Assembly: GCA_947561585.1 (NCBI GenBank)
Contig: CANNZV010000936.1
Location: 124,001 to 188,000 of the forward strand
Direction of reading: 5' to 3'
DNA: 64,000 nt
Source of the DNA: Caprella mutica
Taxonomy: Eukaryota; Arthropoda; Malacostraca; Amphipoda; Caprellidae
The translations under genes and the position numbers were made by a program. Below, in pieces: positions 23,374-34,428 of this stretch. Numbering within the stretch: the stretch's first letter is position 1; every line of letters begins with the position of its first letter. Below the pieces are notes generated by a model. That model did not search any database. It saw nothing but the letters and a program-made list of their open reading frames with translations, and was not told the origin of the DNA.

Positions 23374-23551
23374 AGGTTATGTTGAAGTATGAAGGTGAGA
23401 GTCTCGGTTTTAGTAGTTTTCCTTTGCCGCGTAAGGGCAATGGTTGTCCCCCTACACTTCGTTTAATGGACTCACCAGCTGCTTCTATAGATAATATCTG
23501 CAGTATAATCAGCAGCCTAGCACCAGTAAAGTCTACCAAAGACTCAAGCAC
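23374..23551 (+). CDS. C2 exon 4
   Basis: 178 bases, phase 1 in and 2 out. It reads EVMLKYEGESLGFSSFPLPR and continues KGNGCPPTLRLMDSPAASID, ending SLAPVKSTKDSST. The frame is intact: the codon after PLPR is AAG, where C3 has TAG and C4 has CAT. The acceptor is ATTGTTACAG and the donor AC|GTGAGT. Confidence 0.9.
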
Positions 23552-24319
23552 GTGAGTCATGAGACTGTTTGTCCAAACAGTTACCTCAGTGTTAAACATT
23601 GTTAGCATTTCAAGAAATGGAATAAAAGTCAAACTTTAAGAGTGTTTAATTAGAGTACAATTCGTTACTAATTTCAATTTAAATACCATTGAAATTGGAA
23701 ATAATATTAGTTGGAACACTGAGTAAATCATGTTATCTATTTCATATTATTTAAACATTTCTCTTTACATTAATTATATATAATACTTACTTCCTGGTGT
23801 TTAATCTGTGATATGAGGAACAAAAATAACACCCATTTTATATTATTTTTTCAACAGGTAACTTAAATTAACTTTTTAATAGTCATATCTGTTCACATTC
23901 TCCATGAAATATAAGTACTAGAATGATAGATAAAAATATATGAAAAATTTGTAATAAATATAAGGACATCAAATATAAGTACTAAAAATGATAAATGAAA
24001 ATATATATAAATATATTTAATTACCATTTTCAGTTACCTTCACACCAGGTATAACTAAACTTTTAACTTTTTAATACTCATATCTTTTCACCTCTTCCAT
24101 GCAATAGAAATATCAAATTAAAAATGGAAATACCCACCTGTGAAGATAATGTCCTGATATTTTGTAATTTATATCTATTATCTGATGAGATTTAAGGTGT
24201 GGATTAGCTTCTAATTTCAAAGAAATAAATATTACAGGAGTTAATATTAATGATTATCATACTTCACATTCATTAGTAACAGTGTATGCCTATTACTATA
24301 GTTATTTTCCACGTTACAG
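23552..24319 (+). other. C2 intron 4
   Basis: AT-rich, closely matching C3 43253-44019 and C4 55220-55988. No element was recognised. C1 has the 13-base array in the equivalent intron; C2-C4 lack it. Confidence 0.7.
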
Positions 24320-24445
24320 ATTCTTTAGGCTGTTTCTACCGAGATGTTCTCTCACTGCTTCTGAAGCCAAATCTTTGGTGGATAAGTTAAGCGCCAAGAA
24401 TTTCATAACTGAGAATGAGGGAGTTACCAGGGCAGTGGAACTCAG
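24320..24445 (+). CDS. C2 exon 5: LRR-like exon
   Basis: 126 bases, symmetric phase 2. It reads FFRLFLPRCSLTASEAKSLV then DKLSAKN, matching the NLR-type LRR consensus. It differs from C3 (FYKLFLARCSLSASEAKSLA) and C4 (FFELFLARCSLTASEAKSLV) near the predicted strand, a region that in LRR proteins often contacts ligand. Confidence 0.92.
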
Positions 24446-24559
24446 GTCAGTTTGTTAAGATGAACCATGCAGTACAGGAAAGGTAAAATGAAACAAATAT
24501 ATTAAAATTAGACAATGTGTATTAGCTGTATAAAATTAGTACAAAAATAAAAATTACTC

Positions 24560-25790
24560 TATCATACAAAATAATTCATAATTATTCAAAATTATTACAA
24601 ATTATTCGTAATTGTTCATAAAAATCATAATTATTCGTAATTATTCATAAAAATCATAATTATTCATAAAAAATCATAATTATTCCTATTCATAAAAAAT
24701 CATAATTATTCGTATTCATAAAAAATCATAATTATTCCAAATTATTCATAAAAATCATAATTATTCCAAATTATTCATAGAAAGCATAATTATTCAAAAT
24801 TATTCATAAAAAGCATAATTATTCGTAATTATTCATAAAAATCATAATTATTCATAATAAATCTTGATCATCATTAATCCTAGTAAATCATAATCACACT
24901 TAATTTTTATTAATATTTATTAAATCATAAATAACTCTTATTAATTATAATTAATCATTATTCATAAATACCAATCTTAAATAATCATCATTATTAATTA
25001 TTATTCATGATTATTAATGCTTATTCATTATTATTCATTATTATTCATTATTATTCATTATTATTCATTATTATTCATTATTATTCATTATTATTCATTA
25101 TTATTCATTATTATTCATTATTATTCATTATTATTCATTATTATTCATTATTATTCATTATTATTCATTATTATTCATTATTATTCATTATTATTCATTA
25201 TTATTCATTATTATTCATTATTATTCATTATTATTCATTATTATTCATTATTATTCATTATTATTCATTATTATTCATTATTATTCATTTCATTCATTTT
25301 ATTCATTTTATTCATTTTATTCATTATTATTCATTATTATTCATTATTATTCATTATTATTCATTATTATTCATTATTATTCATTATTATTCATTATTAT
25401 TCATTATTATTCATTATTATTCATTATTATTCATTATTATTCATTATTATTCATTATTATTCATTATTATTCATTATTATTCATTATTATTCATTATTAT
25501 TCATTATTATTCATTATTATTCATTATTATTCATTACTGTTTATTACTGTTTATTACTGTTTATTATTGTTTATTATTGTTTATTATTGTTTATTATTGT
25601 TTATTATTGTTTATTATTGTTTATTATTGTTTATTATTGTTTATTATTGTTTATTATTGTTTATTATTGTTTATTATTGTTTATTATTGTTTATTATTGT
25701 TTATTATTGTTTATTATTGTTTATTATTGTTTATTATTGTTTATTATTGTTCATTATTTTTCATTATTGTTCATTATTATTCTTTCAAGT
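24560..25790 (+). repeat. Decamer tandem array in C2 intron 5
   Basis: A leader of imperfect ATTATTCATAAAAATCATA units (24560-24860) is followed by about 50 units of TTATTCATTA (25020-25530, with a short TCATTTTAT interruption near 25290-25320). Then come about 23 units of TTATTATTGT (25530-25750). The period is exactly 10 bases. C3 has a shorter version at 44270-45130 and C4 a degraded one at 56220-56790. Long open frames in it are low-complexity artefacts. Confidence 0.95.
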
Positions 25791-26064
25791 ACATTTAAAG
25801 ATTTCAGTTTCGCCCTTCAGACAGAAAAGGTTCCTAAATCATCTGAAAATTGTTTGTTTATAATAATATTCTATTTTTCGAACTTACTTCATGTAGTTTA
25901 TAAAGCAATATATCAATAGTAAGATTAAATAGATGTAATGAATTATTATATAATAATAACTTATTTCCACGATCAAACTTCATAAGTCTCACAATTATAG
26001 TGAAACAAATAAATAATTGAAATGCCATTACTTTTAGTTGATAACACATGTTATTCTATTTCAG

Positions 26065-26148
26065 TTCTGCACGCAATGAGTGGTGCGAGGCTTGCAGTGA
26101 CAATCACAGCGAAGACAATCTGACCTGCTACAAGCTAGAGCTGACAAG
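26065..26148 (+). CDS. C2 exon 6: CX2CX3HX6C exon
   Basis: 84 bases, symmetric phase 2. It reads SARNEWCEACSDNHSEDNLT then CYKLELTR. Cys and His positions are identical to the other cassettes. The donor AG|GTAGGA is shared by C2, C3 and C4, while C1 uses GTAAGG. Confidence 0.9.
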
Positions 26149-26177
26149 GTAGGAACACACTCTATAATATATTTTTT

Positions 26178-27551
26178 AAGGGTGACCCGTCCATTCGCCG
26201 AAAACACTTTCTCCGAAAATACATTCACTGAAAACACATTCGCCAAACGACACTTTCGTCGAAAAATATGATTATTTAAAACTGTAAACAAATTAATCCC
26301 ATATGTCCATATGAAATTACATTACATATAAGTGTACATATAAGTGTATAAATTATTTTACCATATTCTAAATAAATATTGGTTAAATTTCATAGAATTT
26401 ACGTACGTAATTAACTCATATAATGTTATTGCTGCATTATTTGTGTCAGTTTATTAACTCTATGTTAATCCTATTTTCTGTGTTCAATTATCAGTTACAG
26501 AAGAAAAAGATTTATTTTGTGTTGGTCTCACTTTATTTTAATCCTTCTAGATACATCCCAGGTAGCAATGATTATCAGGCCAATGTTGTCCCGATATTGT
26601 CTCAATATTTCCAATGTTGTCCCAATATTGTCCCAAGAAAAATTGTTACCGGGGATTGTAGAATCAGTCTGCTACTGTTAGTCGCTCGTGAAGCTTTCAC
26701 TATACAGGGTGACCCACAAAAAGTCTACCAAACTACAAATTTGTATATTTCAACAACTAATGAAGGTATAGTTAAAACAAATTTATTTCTAGGTTTTAAG
26801 AATATTCATATAACTTTTCCTTATATAAAATATTGACAATATGGAGAAATGTATTTGAGTACAATAAGGAAGTTATTATAACAGAATTATTTCTTTGTTT
26901 CCGAGATATTCAATCTCGAAAATTGAAGATTTAGAGATATATAATCCATTTATTTTAACATAAACTTTTTAAAAGGAGTTGCTAAATAAAATTGATTTTG
27001 ACTTCCTTTTTGTACTCAAATACATTTCTCCATATTGTCAATATTTTATAAAAGGAATAGTTGTATGAATATTCTTTAAACCTTGAAATAAATCTGTTTT
27101 AACTATACTTTAATAGTCGTCGAAATATACAAAATTATAGTTTGATAGACTTTTTTGGGGGGTTAAAGCTTCACGAGCGACACAGTAGCAGACTGATTCT
27201 ACAATGTACATATATAGAAAGATTAAAATAAAGTAAGATCAACACAAACTCTTTTTCTTCATTAACTTATAATTGAACACAGAAAATAGGATTAACATAG
27301 AGTTAATAAACTGACACATTAATGCAGCAATAACATTATATGAGTTAATTAAGTTAACGTAAATTCTATAAAGTTTAACCAATAATTATGTAGAATATTA
27401 TAAAGTAATTTATTCACTTATATGTTAGTTCATCTCTATGTAATTCCATCTGGATATATGAGATAAATTTGTTTACCTTTTTAAATAATCATATTTTTCG
27501 ACGAATGTGTCGTGCTGCGAATGTGTTTTCGGCAAATTGACCTAAAACCTT
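26178..27551. mobile_element. Long palindromic element D after C2 exon 6
   Basis: The two halves are inverted over most of their length: AAATATGATTATTTAAAACT near 26260 pairs with the region near 27480-27500, and AATATGGAGAAATGTATTTG near 26840 pairs with the one near 27020-27035. Its arms start with CGAAAACACATTCGCC-type short repeats. Copies lie at the same place in C3 and C4, so it predates the duplication. C1 lacks it. A CAGGGTGACCCACAAAAAGT word near 26705 may mark a nested insertion. No protein-coding function is supported. Confidence 0.8.
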
Positions 27552-27931
27552 TATTAAGTAACTGTCTTTACGACTACAGACAAATTCGAGAAACTGCCCG
27601 AGTAATATCACAAGCTGTTCTATTTTTTATCTTCATCTGAGGAGTTGTCCAGCTCTATACCTCCGGTTTGATTGTTGTTTATTTTATTACATTGTTGTAA
27701 ATTATGTTATAGATAGATATAAAACTGACCGATAAATAGTCTAAGTTATTCAAAGGATATGTTATTAATTATTTGATTCTATTCGTGCAAACACAGGAAC
27801 ATTTATTTGGAAAAAATGGAGATTTACTCAAAATAAGAAAAGTAAATTTCACCAAATGACTAATACTGATATCAATAAAGTTTCGGTTTATTAGCTACAG
27901 ATTAATAATTTCTAATTGGTATATAAATAAG

Positions 27932-28911
27932 GGTTCTAGGTAAATTGCTCGAAAACAATTGCTCGAAAGACAATTGCTCGAAAACAATTGCTCGAAAAAA
28001 CAATTGCTCGAATGAACAATTGCTCGAAAGAACAATTGCTCGAAAGACAATTGCTCGAAAAACAATTGCTCGAACGAACAATTGCTCGAATGAACAATTG
28101 CTCGAATTATCAAATTGCTCGAATTGAACAAAATTGCTCGAATTATTAAATTGCACAGTTTTCGATTTTATAAAAGTCAGTTATTCATGAAGTGGATCTG
28201 CACCTAACATTCCTTGTTTCTTTCTAGTAATTGATCATTAATCATTCTATAAATGATTTCAATTGATACTCATTCTGTATAATCTTTTTTTTTAGACCGT
28301 TTGTGTCATCTCGTATGTAACATGTGAATTGGAATCATATTGTGAATCACTACTATTCAAGTTTTTTTATCATAAAACTCAAAGTTTTTGGTAGATTTAT
28401 TGAAACTCTGCCATAACTTTGAGTTATTTTAACTATTGAGGTATTTAAATAAATATATTTACGGGTTTTATGATAAAAAAAACATGAATAGTAGTGATTC
28501 ACCACATGATTCCAATTCACATATTACATACAAGATGACACAAATGGTCTAAAGAAAGATTATGCAGAATGAGTAATAATTAAAATCATTTATATTTAGA
28601 ATGATTAATGATCAATTACTAGAAGGAAACAAGGATGTTTAGGTGCAGCTCCACTTCATGAATAACTGACTTTTATAAAATCAAAAACTGTGCAATTTTA
28701 TAATTCGAGCATTTTGTTCATTTGAGCAATTTGATAATTCGAGCAATTGTTCATTCGAGCAATTGTTCGTTCGAGCAATTGTTTTTCGAGCAATTGTCTT
28801 TCGAGCAATTGTTCTTTCGAGCAATTGTTCATTCGAGCAATTGTTTTTCGAGCAATTGTTTTCGAGCAATTGTCTTTCGAGCAATTGTTTTCGAGCAATT
28901 TACCGGCTACC
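27932..28911. mobile_element. Foldback element B, intact copy, 980 bases
   Basis: An almost complete hairpin. Left end GGTTCTAGGTAAATTGCTCG, right end the complement of GGTAGCCGGTAAATTGCTCG. Each arm starts with about 14 copies of a 14-16 base GCTCGAA-x-ACAATT unit and continues inverted into the centre near 28410. The 9-base duplication ATAAATAAG lies at 27923-27931 and 28912-28920. C3 (47273-47281) and C4 (59003-59011) have this site empty with a single ATAAATAAG. It therefore inserted in C2 after the duplication, or was absent from the copy that was amplified. Confidence 0.95.
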
Positions 28912-28920
28912 ATAAATAAG

Positions 28921-30173
28921 AGTTATTCTTGACTATAAATAAACCAAATAAGTATTTACTTCAAATTAAATCGAACAAGGATTAACATATTTAGGTTGTT
29001 TTATTTGTTCGTTGTTTACTGTTTTTTAGTTAATTTGAATCTATTCGAATATTTTAGAGAGTGAAGCCAATTTATCCCCTGTTTCGGTTACTAAACAGTT
29101 CAGACACAGAGTAGCTTTATTGCGTTCATCATCTCACCACACAATTTCACATCTTTCTTTAAATTTCTTTGTATTCTTCGTGATCTTCTCTCCAAATATT
29201 TCAGTTTTTAGTGAAATTGTTTCTTTTTCCGAATAATTTAGTAACTTTTTGTTATTTCTACACTAATGATTTGATGCTCGTGGAGCCTGTAAGAGAACAC
29301 AGTCATTGCATGATTCTGTATATCTTTTTTAATCTTTGGCATCTTTGAAATCCTTAAATCTTCGATTCTATTTTGTCAGTGAATATTAAATACTTTTAAA
29401 TTTAATAGAAATCAATAGAATGTATAGTATAACAAGCCTAATTATGCTCCAATGGCTCAAATTATTATAATTGTAAATAAATTACAGTTTAGAAATCACC
29501 GAAATCAGCTAAACTGTAAACCGGTTCACCTAATGCAGAAGTGAATATTTCCATTTGGTGCAATATTATTTAGAATATTCATAAAAAATCAATAAATTAT
29601 ATATTTTTCACATAATTTTGACATCATATCAGAAATATATTCACATTTAACTCTGTTACTGTTAATTTATCTATAAAATTCACAATTGATTTTATATGAC
29701 GTCATACATTCCTATTTAACTACCTAATGAAATTCAAATAAATAGTTTAGTTTGTTGTTTAATTTTCATTATTTAATAATCCAGAAGATGACAACCAACC
29801 TCTTATGTTAAAGAATAATTAAAAGTTTATCCCAATGCCTCGTGTACAAATTACCTACACAACTCAACTAATGACGACATGTGACATCAAATGGTTATTT
29901 TCCAACCTACAATCGATAAATTGAAGCTTTTTACTTTTCTGTTCGATTGATGCTCCGTAACATCGAGAAATTGTGATATTTATTATCCGTTTATACTTTT
30001 TTCACTTAATACTGAATTGAAGAAATGAAAGAATTTATTCGTGAAAATAATAATACTTATACTCTTATTGTTGAATTATCGTGAAAAATACACTAAAAAT
30101 ACATACTTAAATAATATTCACTTTAAAGCTCAATGGCTTATAGGGCAACCTAACTATTAAAGGAATGTATATA
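28921..30173 (+). other. C2-C3 intron, part shared with C3 and C4
   Basis: Colinear with 47282-48540 and 59012-60595, with scattered substitutions. It contains one TGACGTCA at 29697-29704. No gene was seen. The site at 30062-30070 is the empty counterpart of the hAT-like insertion in C4. Confidence 0.65.
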
Positions 30174-30177
30174 TTTT

Positions 30178-30425
30178 TGTCATATGAGATAACTTTATTG
30201 TAATTTTAATGCCAGTTTGCTATTACCACTCTTTAGTTCTAATTTGTGAAGATTGTCGGCGTCAGGGCAATTAATTACGAATAAAGTATCAAAATTATTA
30301 TAAGAGAAAGGTATTCCATACTATCCTACTGACTGATGAACTTTTTCTTTCACTTCCCACCGAATAACCGCTGCATAAACAGGCTGCCACATGTGTTTCT
30401 AATCAGTTCATTAATTGCCCTCGTG
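30178..30425. repeat. DIRS left inverted terminal repeat
   Basis: Begins GTCATATGAGATAACTTTAT and runs through GTCGGCGTCAGGGCAATTAA to CTAATCAGTTCATTAATTG. It pairs in inverted orientation with 37575-37825. Confidence 0.9.
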
Positions 30426-30523
30426 TGTGAAGGTTGTCGATGCCGGCTCTCTACCGGTCTATAATGTGAAAATATATATAGTACATACTTCTGTTGAAGT
30501 TAATTATTTTATTGAGAATAATT

Positions 30524-31405
30524 TGCAAATTAAAAAACTTTAAATAAAATTTTCAAATTAAGGAATCAGTCGTTAGTAGAAACTAGAAATAGTTAACCTA
30601 ACGCTTCCTTTTAAAAACTTTAAATAAAATTTTCAAATTAAGGAATCAGTCGTTAGTAGAAACTAGAAATAGTTAACCTAACGCTTCCTTTTAAAAACTT
30701 TAAATAAAATTTTCAAATTAAGGAATCAGTCGTTAGTAGAAACTAGAAATAGTTAACCTAACGCTTCCTTTTAAAAACTTTAAATAAAATTTGCAAATTA
30801 AGGAATCAGTCGTTAGTAGAAACTAGAAATAGTTAACCTAACGCTTCCTTTTAAAAACTTTAAATAAAATTTGCAAATTAAGGAATCAGTCGTTAGTAGA
30901 AACTAGAAATAGTTAACCTAACGCTTCCTTTTAAAAACTTTAAATAAAATTTGCAAATTAAGGAATCAGTCGTTAGTAGAAACTAGAAATAGTTAACCTA
31001 ACGCTTCCTTTTAAAAACTTTAAATAAAATTTTCAAATTAAGGAATCAGTCGTTAGTAGAAACTAGAAATAGTTAACCTAACGCTTCCTTTTAAAAACTT
31101 TAAATAAAATTTGCAAATTAAGGAATCAGTCGTTAGTAGAAACTAGAAATAGTTAACCTAACGCTTCCTTTTAAAAACTTTAAATAAAATTTGCAAATTA
31201 AGGAATCAGTCGTTAGTAGAAACTAGAAATAGTTAACCTAACGCTTCCTTTTAAAAACTTAATTTAAAAATTGCAAATTAAGGAATCAGTCGTTAGTAGA
31301 AACTAGAAATAGTTAACCTAACGCTTCCTTTTAAAAACTAAATAAAATTTGCAATTTAAGGAATCGGCCGTTAATAGAAACTAGAAATAGTTAACCTAAC
31401 GTGTC
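30524..31405 (+). repeat. 80-base tandem repeat in the DIRS 5' leader
   Basis: About eleven units of 80 bases, nine of them nearly identical. The unit includes GGAATCAGTCGTTAGTAGAA and AGTTAACCTAACGCTTCC. Units differ mainly by TTTTCAAATT versus TTTGCAAATT. Degenerate relatives continue to about 31560. It lies between the left terminal repeat and the gag-like frame, in the expected promoter or leader. Confidence 0.95.
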
Positions 31406-32178
31406 CATTTAATTCTTGAAGTAAAATTGAAAGCTAAGGAAAATTTCCTTTGAATTTAAATAAAAAATTCAAAATAAGGAATCAGTCGTTAGTAAAACTA
31501 TTGGTAGTTAGTCTAACACTTCCTTTCAATTCTTGAATTAAAAATTGCAGAATAAGGAATTAGTCGTTGGCTGATAAACATGCCTAACGGTTCCAATAAG
31601 CAGAAATTCTGGAAAATGAGATCGTTTCGCGGAAGCTAAACAAAGTTCTCAAATGTTTTCTCTTCATTCAAAAATATATTTGATAGGAAATCAGTCGTGG
31701 CTTGGAAACCAATATCATATAGTTTCTGCTCTAACGCATCCTTTAAATTCTGAATTCAGTGCCACTTAACAAAATTTCTGTAATTTGATTCTCCAACTTG
31801 GTAAATTGATTACCTAATATTGGAGTAATTTGCTCAGGGATCTGGAGGCAGTTGTTTACATTGCATAATAATTCATGTCGCTATTTGGACTTAACTATTC
31901 TGTTGTAAAATCTTTATTATTTTAATATCTGAAATGCGTACGATTATCTTGCAAGAATTAAATTCTTATCCTTTTATTTATATTATTTTTCTTTTTAGAA
32001 TATTTTAGAAATTAGAAGTTTTATTTCTATTTTTAATTTCCCGTACCCAAACTGCTAAGCTAACAGTAGTAACGCCCCAGTATCTCTGAGGACTTTCCAA
32101 TTGTACATGCTTGTTTACAAAGCTAACATTTTTATTCCAGAAAATAGAATCTGAGAAATTATATATTTATATTAAAAA

Positions 32179-34428
32179 ATGCCTAAAGCAAAAATAAAGT
32201 TATCATGTAAGCACTGTATCTCTGCAAAAACTAAGATTTCTCACAATTGCATCAAACATTCAGAATGTATAGATTCTGATTTTAGCTGGAATCCGTCATC
32301 ATGTCAATCATGTTCAGAACTATTTTCGCAAGCTGCGAATGGCGAAATGTGTGCACAAAAGAAAATCAGAACTCTGGCATGGAGGATAAACCCCTTGGTT
32401 AGAAAGGCAAGACCAGATGCCAGTCACATTTTCGCTAGCTACGAACTCAAGACTCAGTTCTCCTTTCCTTGGCTGGAAAGAGTTACGATGTTGAACCAGA
32501 ATGAGCCAATTGTGACCGGTTCTTCCGAATGTCTAGAAGCAGCATCTAATATTTCGGCCCAACTCCTTCCTCCTATATCGCAAGAAGATATGAACCTTTC
32601 CCCAATTTCTTTCTCCTTGGGTAGTTCATTTCCCAGTCTGCACTTGGACGAGACTACAGTCACAGAATCTAATGCTCCGAATAACATGGTCGAAAACCTC
32701 ATTGAAACTCGTAGTCCTCTGCCTACCGAACAAGGTTCTCCTAACAATCCAATTTCTGTTTTATCTCCACCTCAAGAGGAGATACTAGACTTGGATTGTA
32801 TTCAAGTATCAGATTTTGTCCAAAACAAAAACTCTGACTCAGGATTCCAGAACTTAAACCATCAACCGAGTACTTCGGTACAAGTACATCAACACATATC
32901 ACAGATGGGGAATCTTGATACTGGAGGAAACAGTCATGGCTATGTTTCTAGACAAGAGTTTGACTCTTCCATGAGTAAGATCAGTAATATGCTTGAAACT
33001 ATAAACAATAAATTGGTGGGCCCGGCAGTTCCTCATGTCACAAGAGATAACCAGGACCATGATATTTTCTCAGATTCTGACTCGTCTGTCGATTCTTATC
33101 AGCAAGAATCACCTGATTTCGATATTATCAGAGAAATATGGCCTTTCATAATTCCTATGTGGCCATTATCTGAAGAGATTATTTCCTTCGTCAGGAGGAA
33201 GCCTACGCCCACACTCTATTTTGTTCCTCCTAATGCTATTGTATCTTACAATGAAATAATCTTCGATGATGAAATTAAAATCAGCTCTAATGATGCCTTT
33301 CTGGGGTCATTTGATGATCTGCCTGTGTTAGCATTAAAGAGAAGATCTCTGGAGGTAAATGAGCTTTGCAAACTTCTGAAAATTGCTGATGTTTTTGAGA
33401 AAGTCAGATCCTTCTCAGCTGGTTATCACTTCAAGCAGACCTGTGCTCTCCTTGATTGGGTAGAGCTCGGCTCAAAATCTTGGCTCTCTGGGAAGAAGGG
33501 TACATTTGAGATCCCAAAATCTTATGGTTTTAATGACAAAATAACTAAAGAAGAGGTTCTTCAAAAGCAGATGGAGAAACCCTCTCCATGGTTTTCTCTA
33601 AACTCTTCTGATGCAAGAACCAATGATGTGTTGAGATTCCTCGAGAGTCCTGCACTTGACTCTCAATCTCATCAAATCGATTCTATTCCTCAATCGATCA
33701 CAGTACCTGTTAATCAAGATATGAGAAATAGGGATTTCAAAGTGCGGCAACGGGCAATGACTTTCCATAATCTTTTGTTTTCCTTACGTCTCGTTGAAGA
33801 TGTTATCGGGAAACTTTCGGAATCAAATAATTCTACTGATTTGATTAAAAGTTCATTACCTAAGCTTCAGGAGTTTATATCGAACACAAGATTAGGCTCG
33901 GAAAGTGTGTCAAGTTTTTTCATAGAAGAAGCTGCTACTGCCCGCCAGGCACTAAGGAAGGCTGCTTGTTCCTCCATCAGAGATGAAGACATATCAAGAG
34001 CCCTGATTAATGGATCCATTTTCTCCTCATCTCTCTTCCATAAAAACTCTATCAACATAGTCGTAGAAAAAGCCCAGAACCCTCAACCGAGAAAGATTGG
34101 AACAGTTAAATCTCTTCCTCTTCAATACCAGAAAACTTCTGACCACCCAATAAGCTTCGGTAATGCTAACGCGCCCTTTCGAGGCTTAAGAGGAACTCGC
34201 TTCTCGAGGAACTCAACCTTTCGTAGGCGCTCTATCAGTCAAGGAGGATATCCGGACAGCAGGTACAACTCTAGGCTTGATACCTCGCTTGGAGAGAATT
34301 CAAACCAACAGAAGTTTAATTTCTCAAACAATAGCAGAGGAACTAGAGCTTCGTCTTTCCGGTTTTCTTCAGTTAGAGGACGGAGAGGACACTCTTCATT
34401 CAGAGGAAGAAGAGGCAATAGACAATGA
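32179..34428 (+). CDS. DIRS ORF1: gag-like protein
   Basis: 749 residues from an ATG. The N-terminus has a Cys/His cluster (CKHC at 10-13, then single Cys and His and CQSC at about 42-45) that may bind metal. The middle (about 310-600) is rich in hydrophobic helices, as expected for a capsid-like part. The C-terminus (about 690-749) is Arg/Gly/Ser-rich (SSVRGRRGHSSFRGRRGNRQ) and probably binds RNA. The identification rests mainly on position ahead of pol in a DIRS element. The end overlaps the pol frame by about 240 bases. Confidence 0.88.
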   Translation: MPKAKIKLSCKHCISAKTKISHNCIKHSECIDSDFSWNPSSCQSCSELFSQAANGEMCAQKKIRTLAWRINPLVRKARPDASHIFASYELKTQFSFPWLERVTMLNQNEPIVTGSSECLEAASNISAQLLPPISQEDMNLSPISFSLGSSFPSLHLDETTVTESNAPNNMVENLIETRSPLPTEQGSPNNPISVLSPPQEEILDLDCIQVSDFVQNKNSDSGFQNLNHQPSTSVQVHQHISQMGNLDTGGNSHGYVSRQEFDSSMSKISNMLETINNKLVGPAVPHVTRDNQDHDIFSDSDSSVDSYQQESPDFDIIREIWPFIIPMWPLSEEIISFVRRKPTPTLYFVPPNAIVSYNEIIFDDEIKISSNDAFLGSFDDLPVLALKRRSLEVNELCKLLKIADVFEKVRSFSAGYHFKQTCALLDWVELGSKSWLSGKKGTFEIPKSYGFNDKITKEEVLQKQMEKPSPWFSLNSSDARTNDVLRFLESPALDSQSHQIDSIPQSITVPVNQDMRNRDFKVRQRAMTFHNLLFSLRLVEDVIGKLSESNNSTDLIKSSLPKLQEFISNTRLGSESVSSFFIEEAATARQALRKAACSSIRDEDISRALINGSIFSSSLFHKNSINIVVEKAQNPQPRKIGTVKSLPLQYQKTSDHPISFGNANAPFRGLRGTRFSRNSTFRRRSISQGGYPDSRYNSRLDTSLGENSNQQKFNFSNNSRGTRASSFRFSSVRGRRGHSSFRGRRGNRQ

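Noticed and set aside
25007..25919. Long open frames rich in FIIIHYYSLL repeats (also 44726-45263 in C3)
   Set aside because: They run across the decamer array. A 10-base period cycles through all frames without stops, so the frames are a by-product, and they lie within an intron.
26423..26836. Frame starting MLLLHYLCQFINSML, present in C2, C3 and C4
   Set aside because: Its conservation follows from the duplication of the whole block. It lies in one arm of palindromic element D and has no recognisable domain.
27902..28932. Frames rich in SNCSFEQLF or NNCSNEQLL on both strands
   Set aside because: Produced by the GCTCGAA-x-ACAATT repeats of foldback B.
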